A DNA stretch of 64,000 nt from RCC1774 sp050330855 (GTDB lineage: Bacteria > Cyanobacteriota > Cyanobacteriia > Thermosynechococcales > Thermosynechococcaceae): assembly GCA_050330855.1 (NCBI GenBank), contig JBHJNL010000050.1, positions 24,084-88,083 of the forward strand. The letters run 5' to 3'. The translations under genes were made by a program, and so were the position numbers. A model generated the notes under the pieces. The model ran no database searches. It was not told the DNA's origin and saw nothing but the letters and a program-made list of their open reading frames with translations. Positions 23,791 through 31,893 of the stretch are shown here, piece after piece (positions within the stretch are counted from its first letter, which is position 1; the number at the start of each line of letters is the position of its first letter).

Positions 23791-25845
23791 CTATCTCGAC
23801 TCTGCCACCAGTGGTTTTGTTTCAGAACAGGTGACTTCTGGCTGCAGCGATCGCTCCACCCTCGGCTGCCCCACTGAATAGGTGACGGCATAGCTACGGG
23901 CCAACAGCCACAGCCACAGTGCTGGCGCTCGTTTTTCAACCAAGGGTTGTATGCGGCGCACAAACTTTGGGAACCAGTTCCGCAGAAGGGTATTGACCAA
24001 GCTGGCGAAAGTAAAGCTCCAATAGCTACCGATCCAGCGCACAAAGTCCTTGGCTCCCACCACGGTCCAGATCCAAAACAGTAGAATGGGGTTTGTCCAA
24101 GCGGCCTTGAGTGCCATCTTGTTGAGGGCTAACCAGCCAAACCGATCCTTGATGAAGGCTTCTGCTTGGGGCTGGGGTTCTTGGGCCAAAATCTCAAAAA
24201 ATGTATTGAGCATGGAGTTGACTCTGGCTGGAGGTAGATGTCTGCCCGTGGGCACCATCATGCCCCGTGAAAAGAGCCAGGTTACGGCAATATTGCTTTG
24301 ATAGGCGCGAATTTGCTCTAGATGCTGGGCCTGCCAAAGATCATGGCGCAGAGCGGTCGCCAGGAGATCAGTGAGACGAGGCAGATTGCGAACCAGGGAA
24401 CCAAAGCCGGTGAAAATGAGAGGAGACTGCAGAGAGGCGGAGTCACCAATGGAGACGAGACGGTCGAAGGCAATGTTGCGATCGCGACTATCCCCACTAA
24501 AGTGACCTGGAATGTAGCCAAACGTTGGCTTTATCCAGGTGATTTGGTCTAAGTCACAGCGCCGATACTCGGGCAAAATCGTGAAAAAATCTTCGTACAT
24601 CTCTAATAGCGACCCTGGGTTATCGGGATGGACCTGATGGTAGTGAAATAGATACACCGTCAGCTCATCATTAGCCGCCGGAAACAGTTCCCAAATGAGC
24701 TGCCGCCCCCGCGAAATATCACCATGACTATTGAGAACATCGCCATACTCAGAGTCCCAGACCTCTTTGTCTAAACCCTTAAGCACCGCGCCCACCGTGG
24801 GACACACGCTCTCAAAAGATCGTCCACCGTTGAGCTGCCATGCAATCGGGGACGCCGTCCCCATCGCATCTACCAAAAATCGTCCCGTCACTTGCTGTTC
24901 CTGGTTGGTCGGCAGATTCGTTACGGTACAGGTCACGCCTTCCGGCGTCACGTCCGCGCGGCTAAATTCGGTTTGGTCCCAGATCTCGCCGCCTGCATGG
25001 CGTAGCTTTTCACCACAGAGACGAAGGAGCTTTTCAGAATCTAGGGCAATATTTAGCACCGTCGGCGTTCGCAGCACCGAAGACTTTAGATGTTCGGAAT
25101 TATTCCCGTCAAAAAACTTATGGAACCCATCACCGTATTCCCGTGCGATCAGGCTCTCAAATTCAGCCTGAGTAAAGAGTCCCAAATCTAAAAGACTCTG
25201 GAACTCATTGCGAGAGATATTCCATTCTCGATTCATGCGGCCAAAGGGCATCCGCTCAATGAGTAGAACCCGATATCCCAGACGCGCCATCACGGCAGCA
25301 TGAACAACGCCTAAAGCACCTCCGAGGTAAATCAGATCGTAAGCTGGTGGGTCTGGGAACTCTGCTGCTGTTCGGTGCGAAAAAACAACTTGGCGAGGCG
25401 TTTGGGGCTGCCTGACCCCTTCCTTCCAGCGCTGCTCCCACCAGTAGGCGCGGGTGAGGTCATACTCTCCATTGGGCATCCGTTGAAAATACTTGACGGT
25501 TTCAGGATATTCCGCTGCCAAGGCTACAAAGATGGATTCCTGCGCTCGGTCAAAGGCGGGGAGTTCAGGATACTGATAGGGAAATGTTGCTCTCAATTCC
25601 TGCTCAAGCTGTTGGATGAGCTGCTTCTCTTGTTTGAGAGGCTGCTCACTCCAGCGAAAAACTTTGAGATAGGTGGTTCGCTGAAGGGGCCATACCACGA
25701 TGGATAGCTCTCCAGAACGATCCCGCACCCGACAGCCCGTGGCATTTAAAGTTTTAGTCCCGACCGGTTGAAAACAGTTGTGCAGCCAAGCCCTCACGGT
25801 GTCGGTGTCTGGGGTCGGAATTTCGAGATAAGAGAGTTCTTTCAT
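23791..25845 (-). CDS. cruA: CruA-type lycopene cyclase
   Basis: CruA cyclises lycopene in carotenoid synthesis in many cyanobacteria and green sulfur bacteria. The 684-residue flavoprotein has an N-terminal extension (about 1-165), then an FAD-binding motif with the family's altered glycine pattern, DLIYLGGALGVVHAAVMARLG, ending in an acidic residue (VLLIERMPFGR). REWNISRNEFQSLLDLG is typical of CruA/CruP. DAMGTASPIAWQL and VSIGDSASLQSPLIFTGFGSL complete the FAD site. The run GNNSEHLKSSVLRTPTVLNIALD favours CruA over its paralogue CruP. The C-terminal 100 residues are hydrophobic and suggest membrane association. Confidence 0.85.
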   Translation of the reverse strand: MKELSYLEIPTPDTDTVRAWLHNCFQPVGTKTLNATGCRVRDRSGELSIVVWPLQRTTYLKVFRWSEQPLKQEKQLIQQLEQELRATFPYQYPELPAFDRAQESIFVALAAEYPETVKYFQRMPNGEYDLTRAYWWEQRWKEGVRQPQTPRQVVFSHRTAAEFPDPPAYDLIYLGGALGVVHAAVMARLGYRVLLIERMPFGRMNREWNISRNEFQSLLDLGLFTQAEFESLIAREYGDGFHKFFDGNNSEHLKSSVLRTPTVLNIALDSEKLLRLCGEKLRHAGGEIWDQTEFSRADVTPEGVTCTVTNLPTNQEQQVTGRFLVDAMGTASPIAWQLNGGRSFESVCPTVGAVLKGLDKEVWDSEYGDVLNSHGDISRGRQLIWELFPAANDELTVYLFHYHQVHPDNPGSLLEMYEDFFTILPEYRRCDLDQITWIKPTFGYIPGHFSGDSRDRNIAFDRLVSIGDSASLQSPLIFTGFGSLVRNLPRLTDLLATALRHDLWQAQHLEQIRAYQSNIAVTWLFSRGMMVPTGRHLPPARVNSMLNTFFEILAQEPQPQAEAFIKDRFGWLALNKMALKAAWTNPILLFWIWTVVGAKDFVRWIGSYWSFTFASLVNTLLRNWFPKFVRRIQPLVEKRAPALWLWLLARSYAVTYSVGQPRVERSLQPEVTCSETKPLVAESR

Positions 25846-25917
25846 ACCCGGTAGTGGGGAGGCAGTAGAGGACAGAGGACGAAGCTAACAGTGAGTGCTG
25901 ACTGCTATTTAAACAAA

Positions 25918-25939
25918 TGTTACAAACAATTGTTACAAA
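25918..25939. promoter_or_regulatory. direct repeat in the cruA-prfB divergent promoter region
   Basis: TGTTACAAA occurs at 25918-25926 and again at 25931-25939, a 13-base spacing, in the 151-base gap between the divergent cruA and prfB genes. It could be an operator for either gene. No cyanobacterial regulator consensus is matched cleanly. Confidence 0.3.
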
Positions 25940-25996
25940 AATTGGACGAGTTGTGTCCGCTACAATCAAAAAATTGTTAATAAGTGCCATAACTCA

Positions 25997-27113
25997 ATGG
26001 AAGCCTTAGATCTTAAACGAGAGATTGCGACGTTATCTGATCGCCTGGGTAAAACCCAGGAGTATCTTTGACCTACCCGCCCTCAATGCTCAAATTACCG
26101 ACCTAGAGCAGCTTGCTGCCCAGCCTGATTTCTGGAATGACCAAGACAGCGCCCAGCAAACGCTCCAAAACCTTAATGATCTCAAGGCCAATATCGACCA
26201 GCTCAAGCAGTGGCAAGACACTCTAGAAGATTCTAGAGCTGTTTTAGAGCTACTAGAAATAGAAACCGATCAGGCACTCCTAGACGAAGCCGAGACCAAC
26301 CTAAATACGCTAGGCCACCAGCTCGACCAGTGGGAGCTACAGCGTCTGTTAGCTGGTCCCTACGACCAAAAGGGTGCCGTCCTTACTCTTAACGCAGGTG
26401 CAGGCGGCACAGATGCCCAGGATTGGGCTGAGATGCTATTACGCATGTACACGCGCTGGGCTGAACGCAAGGGCTACAAAATACAGCTTGCCGAGATCTC
26501 TGAGGGCGATGAAGCAGGGCTAAAGTCTGCCACCCTCGAAATTAGTGGTCGTTACGCCTATGGCTACCTGAAGTCAGAGAAGGGAACACATCGATTGGTG
26601 CGGATTTCACCTTTTAATGCCAATGGCAAGCGCCAAACCAGCTTTGCTGGGGTTGAGATTATGCCTCAGATTGACGAAGAGGTTCAGGTCGATCTGCCGG
26701 ACAAAGATCTAGAAATTACCACCTCACTCTCTGGCGGTAAGGGCGGTCAAAACGTCAATAAGGTCGAGACGGCGGTGCGGGTTGTTCATTTGCCGACGGG
26801 ATTAGCGGTTAGGTGTACCCAGGAGCGATCGCAACTCCAGAACAAAGAAAAAGCCCTCGCTTTGCTCAAGGCCAAGCTGCTGATCATTGCCCAAGAACAA
26901 AAGGCCCAAGAAATCGCCGACATTCGCGGAGACATGGTGGAAGCCGCCTGGGGCAGTCAAATTCGGAACTATGTTTTTCATCCCTACCAAATGGTCAAAG
27001 ATCTACGGACCAATGAGGAAACGACCGCCGTCGATAACGTCATGGATGGTGATTTAGACCCTTTTATTGAGGCCTATCTGCGGCAAGAAACCCAGATGAC
27101 AGTTTCAGAATAG
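25997..27113 (+). CDS. prfB: peptide chain release factor 2, with programmed +1 frameshift
   Basis: RF2 releases finished proteins at UGA and UAA. Frame 1 runs from ATG 25997 to CTT 26066-26068 and is closed by TGA 26069-26071. Skipping T 26069 continues at GAC 26070 in the frame that ends at 27113, giving 371 residues. The site CTTTGAC, with the Shine-Dalgarno-like AGGAG at 26058-26062 just upstream, is the classical prfB autoregulatory shift. The product has the SPF stop-codon anticodon region (RLVRISPFN) and the GGQ catalytic loop (SGGKGGQNVNKVE). A start at 26025 in the second frame would give a non-family N-terminus. Confidence 0.95.
26044..26071 (+). promoter_or_regulatory. prfB recoding site with overlapping hairpin
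   Basis: CCTGGGT (26044-26050) and ACCCAGG (26054-26060) form a perfect 7-bp inverted repeat with a 3-base AAA loop. It ends inside the Shine-Dalgarno-like AGGAG (26058-26062), which precedes the slippery CTT-TGA-C (26066-26072). The internal SD of prfB normally stimulates the shift by pairing with the ribosome, so a hairpin that could hide part of it is noteworthy. Confidence 0.75.
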
Positions 27114-27165
27114 TGGGGCTGTAGACAATGGAAAAATCAGAGTTATCACAAGAGGTGTATGGGGT

Positions 27166-27552
27166 ATGAGATGGCATCACAGGTTATCGAAAATACTGGT
27201 CGCGCTGACTGTTACTGCTGCGGGTGTATGTAGCCCATTGAGTCAAGTGAAAGCGAGCGAAGTCAGTGCAGGTTCCACCGCTGATCGCCAATGGGCACAG
27301 ACGGGTCGATCTCAGGAGGGCAACACTGAACTAGAGTTGGGTAATCTATCTTTAACGCAAGTTCCTTCAGGGATTGGACAACTCACCAATCTGCGATCGC
27401 TTAGCCTCACTTGCAATCAACTGAGCGGCCTACCGGCAGAAATTGGGCAACTGAATAATCTGCAAGTGCTTGACCTCGATAATAATCAACTATGCAGCCT
27501 ACCTTTAGAGATCAGTCAACTGTCTAATCTGATAAAGCCTGTAGAGGGTTAA
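27166..27552 (+). CDS. short exported leucine-rich-repeat protein, probably truncated
   Basis: A 128-residue protein with a signal peptide (MRWHHRLSKILVALTVTAAG), a spacer and about three leucine-rich repeats: LTNLRSLSLTCNQLSGLPAEIG, LNNLQVLDLDNNQLCSLPLEIS and the start of a third (LSNLIKPVEG) cut short by a stop. Cyanobacterial LRR proteins of this LPxEIGxLxNL type usually carry many more repeats. A related LRR scrap lies at about 28806-28845, so this gene probably lost its 3' part. Confidence 0.65.
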   Translation: MRWHHRLSKILVALTVTAAGVCSPLSQVKASEVSAGSTADRQWAQTGRSQEGNTELELGNLSLTQVPSGIGQLTNLRSLSLTCNQLSGLPAEIGQLNNLQVLDLDNNQLCSLPLEISQLSNLIKPVEG

Positions 27553-27879
27553 GTAGGTGGAGATAATTAAACGTTGCCCTGAAGCCCAGAAAGCCCTGCT
27601 GCATCGTGATCGGGATGTTGATTAGTTTGAAGCATCTACTTATGAGTTCTGTAAATAACCTGAGTTCTGGATAAGCGCAAAGCCTTATTCTCTCGCTAGA
27701 ACTTGAAATAGCAACGTCGGCCATTCACCCATGAGGATGGCTTTCCTCACTCTAGAATCTATCTAACTCTGGCTTGAACTGTCGCGGGGGACGTGGCTCC
27801 TGGATTTGGTCTAGCATCCGGAAACAGCCCGATAGGATACGATCAGGCTAGATTCTTTGTGAATCATCAAGGATAAACA
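27553..27879. other. intergenic region with one copy of a short repeat
   Basis: This 327-base gap follows the truncated LRR gene. It contains AAATAACCTGAGTTCT at about 27653-27668, which recurs at about 28872-28887 beyond the HNH module in the same orientation. The bases after it are also similar (GGATAAGC against AGATCAGC). A minus-strand frame at 27524-27724 shows no family likeness. No gene is supported. Confidence 0.45.
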
Positions 27880-28233
27880 ATGCAAATTAAGGTAGAAGTT
27901 CCAGATGAGCTAGCGCTGCGACTAAGTTCACTACAGGACCAGTTGCCAGAGATTTTGGAGCTGGGCCTGCGAGAATGGCGTGCAGATACTCAATCTGGAT
28001 TTTCTGGTTTAGCAGAAGTTCTAGAGTTTTTAGCGAGTCTTCCCTCACCAGAAGAGATGCTGGCACTAAAGCCTTCTGGAGTACTGCTGCAGCATATTGA
28101 AACACTACTGGAAAAGAATAGGACAGTTGGGCTAACGGCTGAAGAAGAGCGACTGTGGCAGCAATATGAATATGTTGAGCATTTAGTGCGAGTTGCAAAA
28201 GCAAAAGCCTTGGTAAGGCTCAATGCGGCCTAG
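27880..28233 (+). CDS. small protein paired with HNH nuclease, possible regulator or antitoxin
   Basis: A 117-residue acidic protein, MQIKVEVPDELALRLSSLQD at its start, then GFSGLAEVLEFLASLPSPEEML and a C-terminal helix (EERLWQQYEYVEHLVRVAKAKA). The opening beta strand plus helix looks like a ribbon-helix-helix or antitoxin N-terminus, but no family is certain. Its stop is three bases before the HNH gene, so the two are cotranscribed and the order small protein then nuclease matches toxin-antitoxin layouts. Neutralisation of the nuclease is a hypothesis. Confidence 0.65.
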   Translation: MQIKVEVPDELALRLSSLQDQLPEILELGLREWRADTQSGFSGLAEVLEFLASLPSPEEMLALKPSGVLLQHIETLLEKNRTVGLTAEEERLWQQYEYVEHLVRVAKAKALVRLNAA

Positions 28234-28236
28234 CGA

Positions 28237-28659
28237 ATGAGTAAGACCTACGTAACGGCTGCGCTCAGGCGGTTGGTCTGTGAACGTGCCCATTATGCTT
28301 GCGAATATTGCTTGACGCCTGAGATTGCGGTTCTCATTCCTCACCAGATCGATCATGTTATTGCCGAGAAACATGGTGGACAGACGAATGAAGAGAATTT
28401 AGCGTTAGCCTGCACCCTTTGTAATAAGCACAAAGGCAGTGACCTTTCTTCAATTGATCCGAGTAGCGGGGAGACCGTAAGACTATATCGGCCTCGTGGC
28501 GATCTCTGGCATGTTCATTTCCAGTTCAAGGAGGGCAAAATCTTACCGCAGACTGCTATCGGACGCGTGACAGTGCGGTTGTTGCAAATCAATCTTCCTG
28601 AAAGGGTAGAAGAACGAAAGGTGCTGTCACAAGCCAATGTTCTAAGAAATGGACTGTGA
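28237..28659 (+). CDS. HNH endonuclease
   Basis: A 140-residue HNH nuclease. The beta-beta-alpha metal site is formed by CEYC at about residues 22-25, IDHVIAEKHGG (catalytic His of the DH pair), NEENLALACTLCNKHKGSDL (Asn, second Cys pair and final His). The C-terminal 60 residues (RPRGDLWHVHFQFKEGKI onward) may bind DNA or the partner. It lies three bases after the 117-residue gene and is the only other member of the module. Confidence 0.85.
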   Translation: MSKTYVTAALRRLVCERAHYACEYCLTPEIAVLIPHQIDHVIAEKHGGQTNEENLALACTLCNKHKGSDLSSIDPSSGETVRLYRPRGDLWHVHFQFKEGKILPQTAIGRVTVRLLQINLPERVEERKVLSQANVLRNGL

Positions 28660-28767
28660 TACCTTGTTCCCTTTACTTAATTCTTCTGAGAACATCTTGC
28701 AGCAATAGCTCTGGTCATGCACCCATAAAGTTGGCTTGCTTTGCCCTGAAATCAAGCTACCGCATCT

Positions 28768-28804
28768 GACCTACCATAATCCCCTCTCCAGGAGGGATTG
28801 AAAC
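28768..28804 (+). repeat. solitary CRISPR-repeat-like sequence
   Basis: The segment contains CTACCATAATCCCC, an inverted pair AATCCC...GGGATT around a short loop, and ends in GGGATTGAAAC. Cyanobacterial CRISPR repeats commonly have this stem and the terminal GATTGAAAC. No second copy at spacer distance and no cas gene are in the window, so it is not an array. It may be an array relic or a chance likeness. Confidence 0.5.
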
Positions 28805-28805
28805 G

Positions 28806-28850
28806 CATCCTACCGACAGAATTCGGTCAATGACCAATCTGCGAGAGTCT
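28806..28850 (+). pseudogene. leucine-rich-repeat relic
   Basis: CTACCGACAGAATTCGGTCA and the following AATGACCAATCTGCGA resemble the codons for LPAEIGQLNNLQ in the LRR gene at 27.4 kb, but a base loss breaks the frame. It starts directly after the CRISPR-like repeat. This is likely a leftover of the same LRR gene. Confidence 0.45.
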
Positions 28851-29011
28851 GTAGAGCATTACGAGGCCTGCAAATAACCTGAGTTCTAGATCAGCAGCAA
28901 GTTTGATACTTTTCATACATCCTCTAACTGTCAGCCTGTTCTGAGCAGAACGTTTAAAATTAACTATATTCGTGCGGTCCAAGCCCACATCATTTTTAGG
29001 AGCTGCATTCC

Positions 29012-29674
29012 ATGTCTGAGTATCAACCTGAATTTCTAACCTCTGAACAGCTTCTTGCTCACCTGCAGTGGCGCTATGCCGTCAAAAAGTTTGACCCCAG
29101 CCGCGAAATTGCCCCAGCCGATTGGCATACCCTAGAGCAAAGCCTAATCTTGTCGCCCTCTTCCTTTGGCCTACAGCCCTGGAAATTTTTTGTGGTGAAA
29201 ACCCCTGAGCTTCGTCAGCAGCTTGTTGAGTTTTCCTGGGGGCAAACCCAGGTAGTCGATGCCTCGCATTTGGTGGTTTTAGCCATTAAAACCCAGGTCG
29301 ATGAAGCCTATGTTGATCACTACATTCAGCGCACGGCAGAACTTCGGCAAATGCCTGCCGAAAACTTGGCTCCCTTTGCCAAAGTAATCAAAGACTTTCT
29401 CGGTCGCATGTCAGCCGAAGATCTCAACGCCTGGGCAAAACTTCAGGTCTATATTGCCCTCGGCCAATTGATGACCAGTGCTGCCCATCTGGGCATTGAT
29501 ACCTGCCCCATGGAAGGCTTTGTCCCTGAAAAGTATGATCAGGTTCTGGGGCTAACTGCCAAGGGGTATTCAGCAGCCGTTCTCTGTCCTGTGGGCTACC
29601 GCGACCCCAGTGACCCCTATGCTCAAAATGCAAAGGTTCGGTTTAGCCAAGATGAGATGATTGAGGTGCTGTAG
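29012..29674 (+). CDS. nitroreductase family NAD(P)H oxidoreductase
   Basis: A 220-residue FMN-dependent nitroreductase-fold protein. RYAVKKFDPSREI near residue 17 is the N-terminal FMN phosphate contact, SPSSFGLQPWKFFVV (about 48-62) the second flavin segment, and GIDTCPMEGFVPEKYDQVLGL with GYRDPSDPYA the C-terminal one. Such enzymes reduce quinones, flavins or nitro compounds; the physiological substrate is not visible. An AGGAGCTG ribosome site precedes ATG 29012. Confidence 0.9.
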   Translation: MSEYQPEFLTSEQLLAHLQWRYAVKKFDPSREIAPADWHTLEQSLILSPSSFGLQPWKFFVVKTPELRQQLVEFSWGQTQVVDASHLVVLAIKTQVDEAYVDHYIQRTAELRQMPAENLAPFAKVIKDFLGRMSAEDLNAWAKLQVYIALGQLMTSAAHLGIDTCPMEGFVPEKYDQVLGLTAKGYSAAVLCPVGYRDPSDPYAQNAKVRFSQDEMIEVL

Positions 29675-29775
29675 AAGCGACGCTTTGTAACGAGTCCTTG
29701 CCGCAGGTCGGGCAATTCGAGTCAATCGTTCAGGATTTGTTAGGATTTGCACAGATTCTGTCATATCAAAACTGC

Positions 29776-31281
29776 ATGTTGCTCACTGCCCGACAGTTAT
29801 TGAGTTTTCAACGCTGTCAGCGCCAAACCTATCTCGATACCTTTGGCGATCTGCAACAGAAGGCAGACCCTAGCGATTTTTTAACGAAGCTGAGGCAAGA
29901 TCGAGCGCAGCACCAGCAAGAATTTTTAGCCAACTATACCTGGGAGAAGCCGAGCTATCCGCCCCGTGATTGGTCTGCTGGTGCCCAGGCGACGCTAGAT
30001 CTCATGCAGAGGGGCGTCGAGCAGATTCATCGTGGCATTCTGAAGGTGACCACTGAACCCGATTTAACCTTAGTGGCGATCCCCGACCTGTTAACCAAGG
30101 TGCCTGGGGATTCTTTTTTAGGGGATTGGCAGTATGTGCCCACTTCGATCCAGCTCAGTAAGCGCCCGAAGCTGGAGTATCAACTTTTGGCGACCTTTCA
30201 GGCTCTGGTGCTGGCCGATTGTCAAGGGGCTTGGCCTGAAACAGCCTACCTGTATTTGCGAGAGCGGGGCTGGTATACCGTTGATCTTGAGAAAAATCGC
30301 CCCAAGTTAGCGGCTCTGATGACTGATCTCATTGCGCTGCTGCGTGAGGGGACAGAGCCGGAGGCGTTCATTGTCAATAACCGCTGCAGTCTGTGCGGCT
30401 GGTACGACTCCTGTTATACAACGGCGAAGTCGCAGCAGCATCTATCCCTTATTCCGGGCATTACGCCGAGCCGCTATCCGATGCTGCAGGCTCACAATCT
30501 CAATACAGCAGAAGACATTGCGGCCCTAACGCCGGCTTCTCTGCAAGCCCTAACGGGCTTTGGTAAAGAGGTGGCAACCAAGATGGTCCATCAGGCCCAA
30601 GCATTTGTGCATCATCAACCCATTGCGATCGCAACCCATCCCCCTGGTTATGAGCCGCTGTTGCCGACGGCCCCGGTCGAGCTTTACTTCGATATCGAAG
30701 CAGAACCGAGCCTCAATTTGGCTTATCTGCACGGCGTTTTAGTCATTAATCATGAGACGCAAGACCAAACGTTTTATCCGCTGCTGGCTGAGGCTCCAGA
30801 AGGCGAACAGCAGGTGTGGGAGCAGTTTTTAGATCTGGTACAGCGCTATCCTGACGCCCCTATCTTTCATTTTTGTGCCTATGAAGTGCAAACGGTGGAG
30901 CGACTGGCTCGCCTCTACAATACGCCCATGCCATTGATTGAGTCGCTATTAGAGCGGTTTGTCGACCTCCATATTTGGGTGACTAAAACGGCGGTCTTAC
31001 CCATTGAAAGCTATACCCTGAAGCTGATTGCTCGCTGGATTGGATTTGAATGGCGCAACTCAGAAGCTAACGGTGCCCAGTCAATTTACTGGTATAGTCA
31101 ATGGCTAGAAACTTGCGATCGCACCTTTCTCGACACCATTGTTCACTACAACGAAGACGACTGCCGTGCAACCTACTACGTCAGAGATTGGCTCACCCAG
31201 TTTTTGGCGCAGCAGCCGATTCCACCGAGCGCACAACCCCTTGAGCCTGCCCTTGCTATTCTTGACTCCAGTGACCCATAA
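29776..31281 (+). CDS. TM0106-family RecB-like nuclease with RNase H-like domain
   Basis: A 501-residue protein from ATG 29776 (MLLTARQLLSFQRCQRQTYLD). Three parts are visible. The N-terminal RecB/Cas4-like domain has CQRQTYLD and the cysteine cluster NNRCSLCGWYDSC, which could hold an iron-sulfur centre. A helix-hairpin-helix DNA-binding segment follows (LQALTGFGKEVATKMV). The C-terminal exonuclease domain begins with YFDIEAEPS and ends with HYNEDDCRATYYV, acidic residues of the RNase H fold. The TM0106 family is linked to DNA repair but is not characterised. Its end overlaps the next gene by 11 bases. Confidence 0.85.
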   Translation: MLLTARQLLSFQRCQRQTYLDTFGDLQQKADPSDFLTKLRQDRAQHQQEFLANYTWEKPSYPPRDWSAGAQATLDLMQRGVEQIHRGILKVTTEPDLTLVAIPDLLTKVPGDSFLGDWQYVPTSIQLSKRPKLEYQLLATFQALVLADCQGAWPETAYLYLRERGWYTVDLEKNRPKLAALMTDLIALLREGTEPEAFIVNNRCSLCGWYDSCYTTAKSQQHLSLIPGITPSRYPMLQAHNLNTAEDIAALTPASLQALTGFGKEVATKMVHQAQAFVHHQPIAIATHPPGYEPLLPTAPVELYFDIEAEPSLNLAYLHGVLVINHETQDQTFYPLLAEAPEGEQQVWEQFLDLVQRYPDAPIFHFCAYEVQTVERLARLYNTPMPLIESLLERFVDLHIWVTKTAVLPIESYTLKLIARWIGFEWRNSEANGAQSIYWYSQWLETCDRTFLDTIVHYNEDDCRATYYVRDWLTQFLAQQPIPPSAQPLEPALAILDSSDP

Positions 31282-31873
31282 CCTTCGATATTGCTGCCTG
31301 CTCTGCCTCGTGGTGAGTCTGGGAAGCTGTCATTCAAAACCCAAGGTGCAGACACCCCCGGCACCTTTGACACCTCCAACACCTTCGACATCTGTAAAAC
31401 CGGCGGTTGTAGGCCAAGCCCTCGTCAGTAATCAAAAAATAGTTGAAGTTATGCTGCCCAAAGGATGGAGCAATCAACTGACCCAAGACGATTCCTTTGA
31501 TCTGAAAGCCGCAAATGCCTCGAAGGATGCCTATTTGACCGTACAGACTAGCGCTAAGCGAGACTTGTCACAGCTCAGCTTAAAAGAATTTGCTCGCATC
31601 GGTCGCAAAGCAGGCATTCCCACTATGACCGATCTCAATATTACAGGGCCGACGGAGGTGACCGCCGTGAACGGCTATCCCGCCATTCAATACCAATTTC
31701 GGGGCAAAGTGGACGGCATAGACACCGTCCTTCTGCACACGGCGATTGAATCACCGAAGTACTTTCATCAGATTTTGGTGGGAGCCTCTAGCGCTGCCTT
31801 TGAGCGCCAACAAAAGACGTTCCAAAGCCTCATTCAGACGTTTAAAGATCTTTCAGTAACGGCGTCTAAATAG
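31271..31873 (+). CDS. lipoprotein with PsbP/DcrB-like domain
   Basis: A 200-residue protein from GTG 31271. The signal ends in a lipobox VSLGSC, with a Pro/Thr-rich spacer (VQTPPAPLTPPTPSTS) to a globular domain of about 145 residues (VEVMLPKGWSNQL through FQSLIQTFKDL). That domain has the strand pattern of DcrB/PsbP-type proteins: MLPKGW start, VNGYPAIQYQFRGKV, and a final helix. The longer frame from 31139 lies inside the preceding nuclease gene and is rejected. Role unknown. Confidence 0.75.
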   Translation: MTHNLRYCCLLCLVVSLGSCHSKPKVQTPPAPLTPPTPSTSVKPAVVGQALVSNQKIVEVMLPKGWSNQLTQDDSFDLKAANASKDAYLTVQTSAKRDLSQLSLKEFARIGRKAGIPTMTDLNITGPTEVTAVNGYPAIQYQFRGKVDGIDTVLLHTAIESPKYFHQILVGASSAAFERQQKTFQSLIQTFKDLSVTASK

Positions 31874-31893
31874 TCAAAATTACCCGGCCCGTG

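Larger units (their letters stand above)
28660..29011. other. intergenic region with CRISPR-like repeat and LRR relic
   Basis: The 352-base stretch between the HNH gene and the nitroreductase contains three recognisable pieces, listed separately where possible: a solitary CRISPR-repeat-like sequence ending at 28804, an LRR-coding scrap directly after it, and the second copy of AAATAACCTGAGTTCT at about 28872-28887. No intact gene is present. Confidence 0.5.

Noticed and set aside
24731..25171. 146-codon plus-strand frame opposite cruA
   Set aside because: Shadow of the conserved FAD-enzyme sequence; Ser/Arg-rich composition typical of such shadows.
26025..26069. Independent start of prfB in the second frame
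   Set aside because: The canonical frameshift from ATG 25997 gives the normal RF2 N-terminus; the alternative start yields unrelated residues.
28768..28804. Full CRISPR array
   Set aside because: Only one repeat-like unit is present, without spacers or cas genes, so it is listed as a solitary repeat.
31139..31270. Upstream extension of the lipoprotein gene
   Set aside because: It lies within the TM0106 nuclease gene and would place the lipobox at residue 60 or later; GTG 31271 fits a lipoprotein signal.
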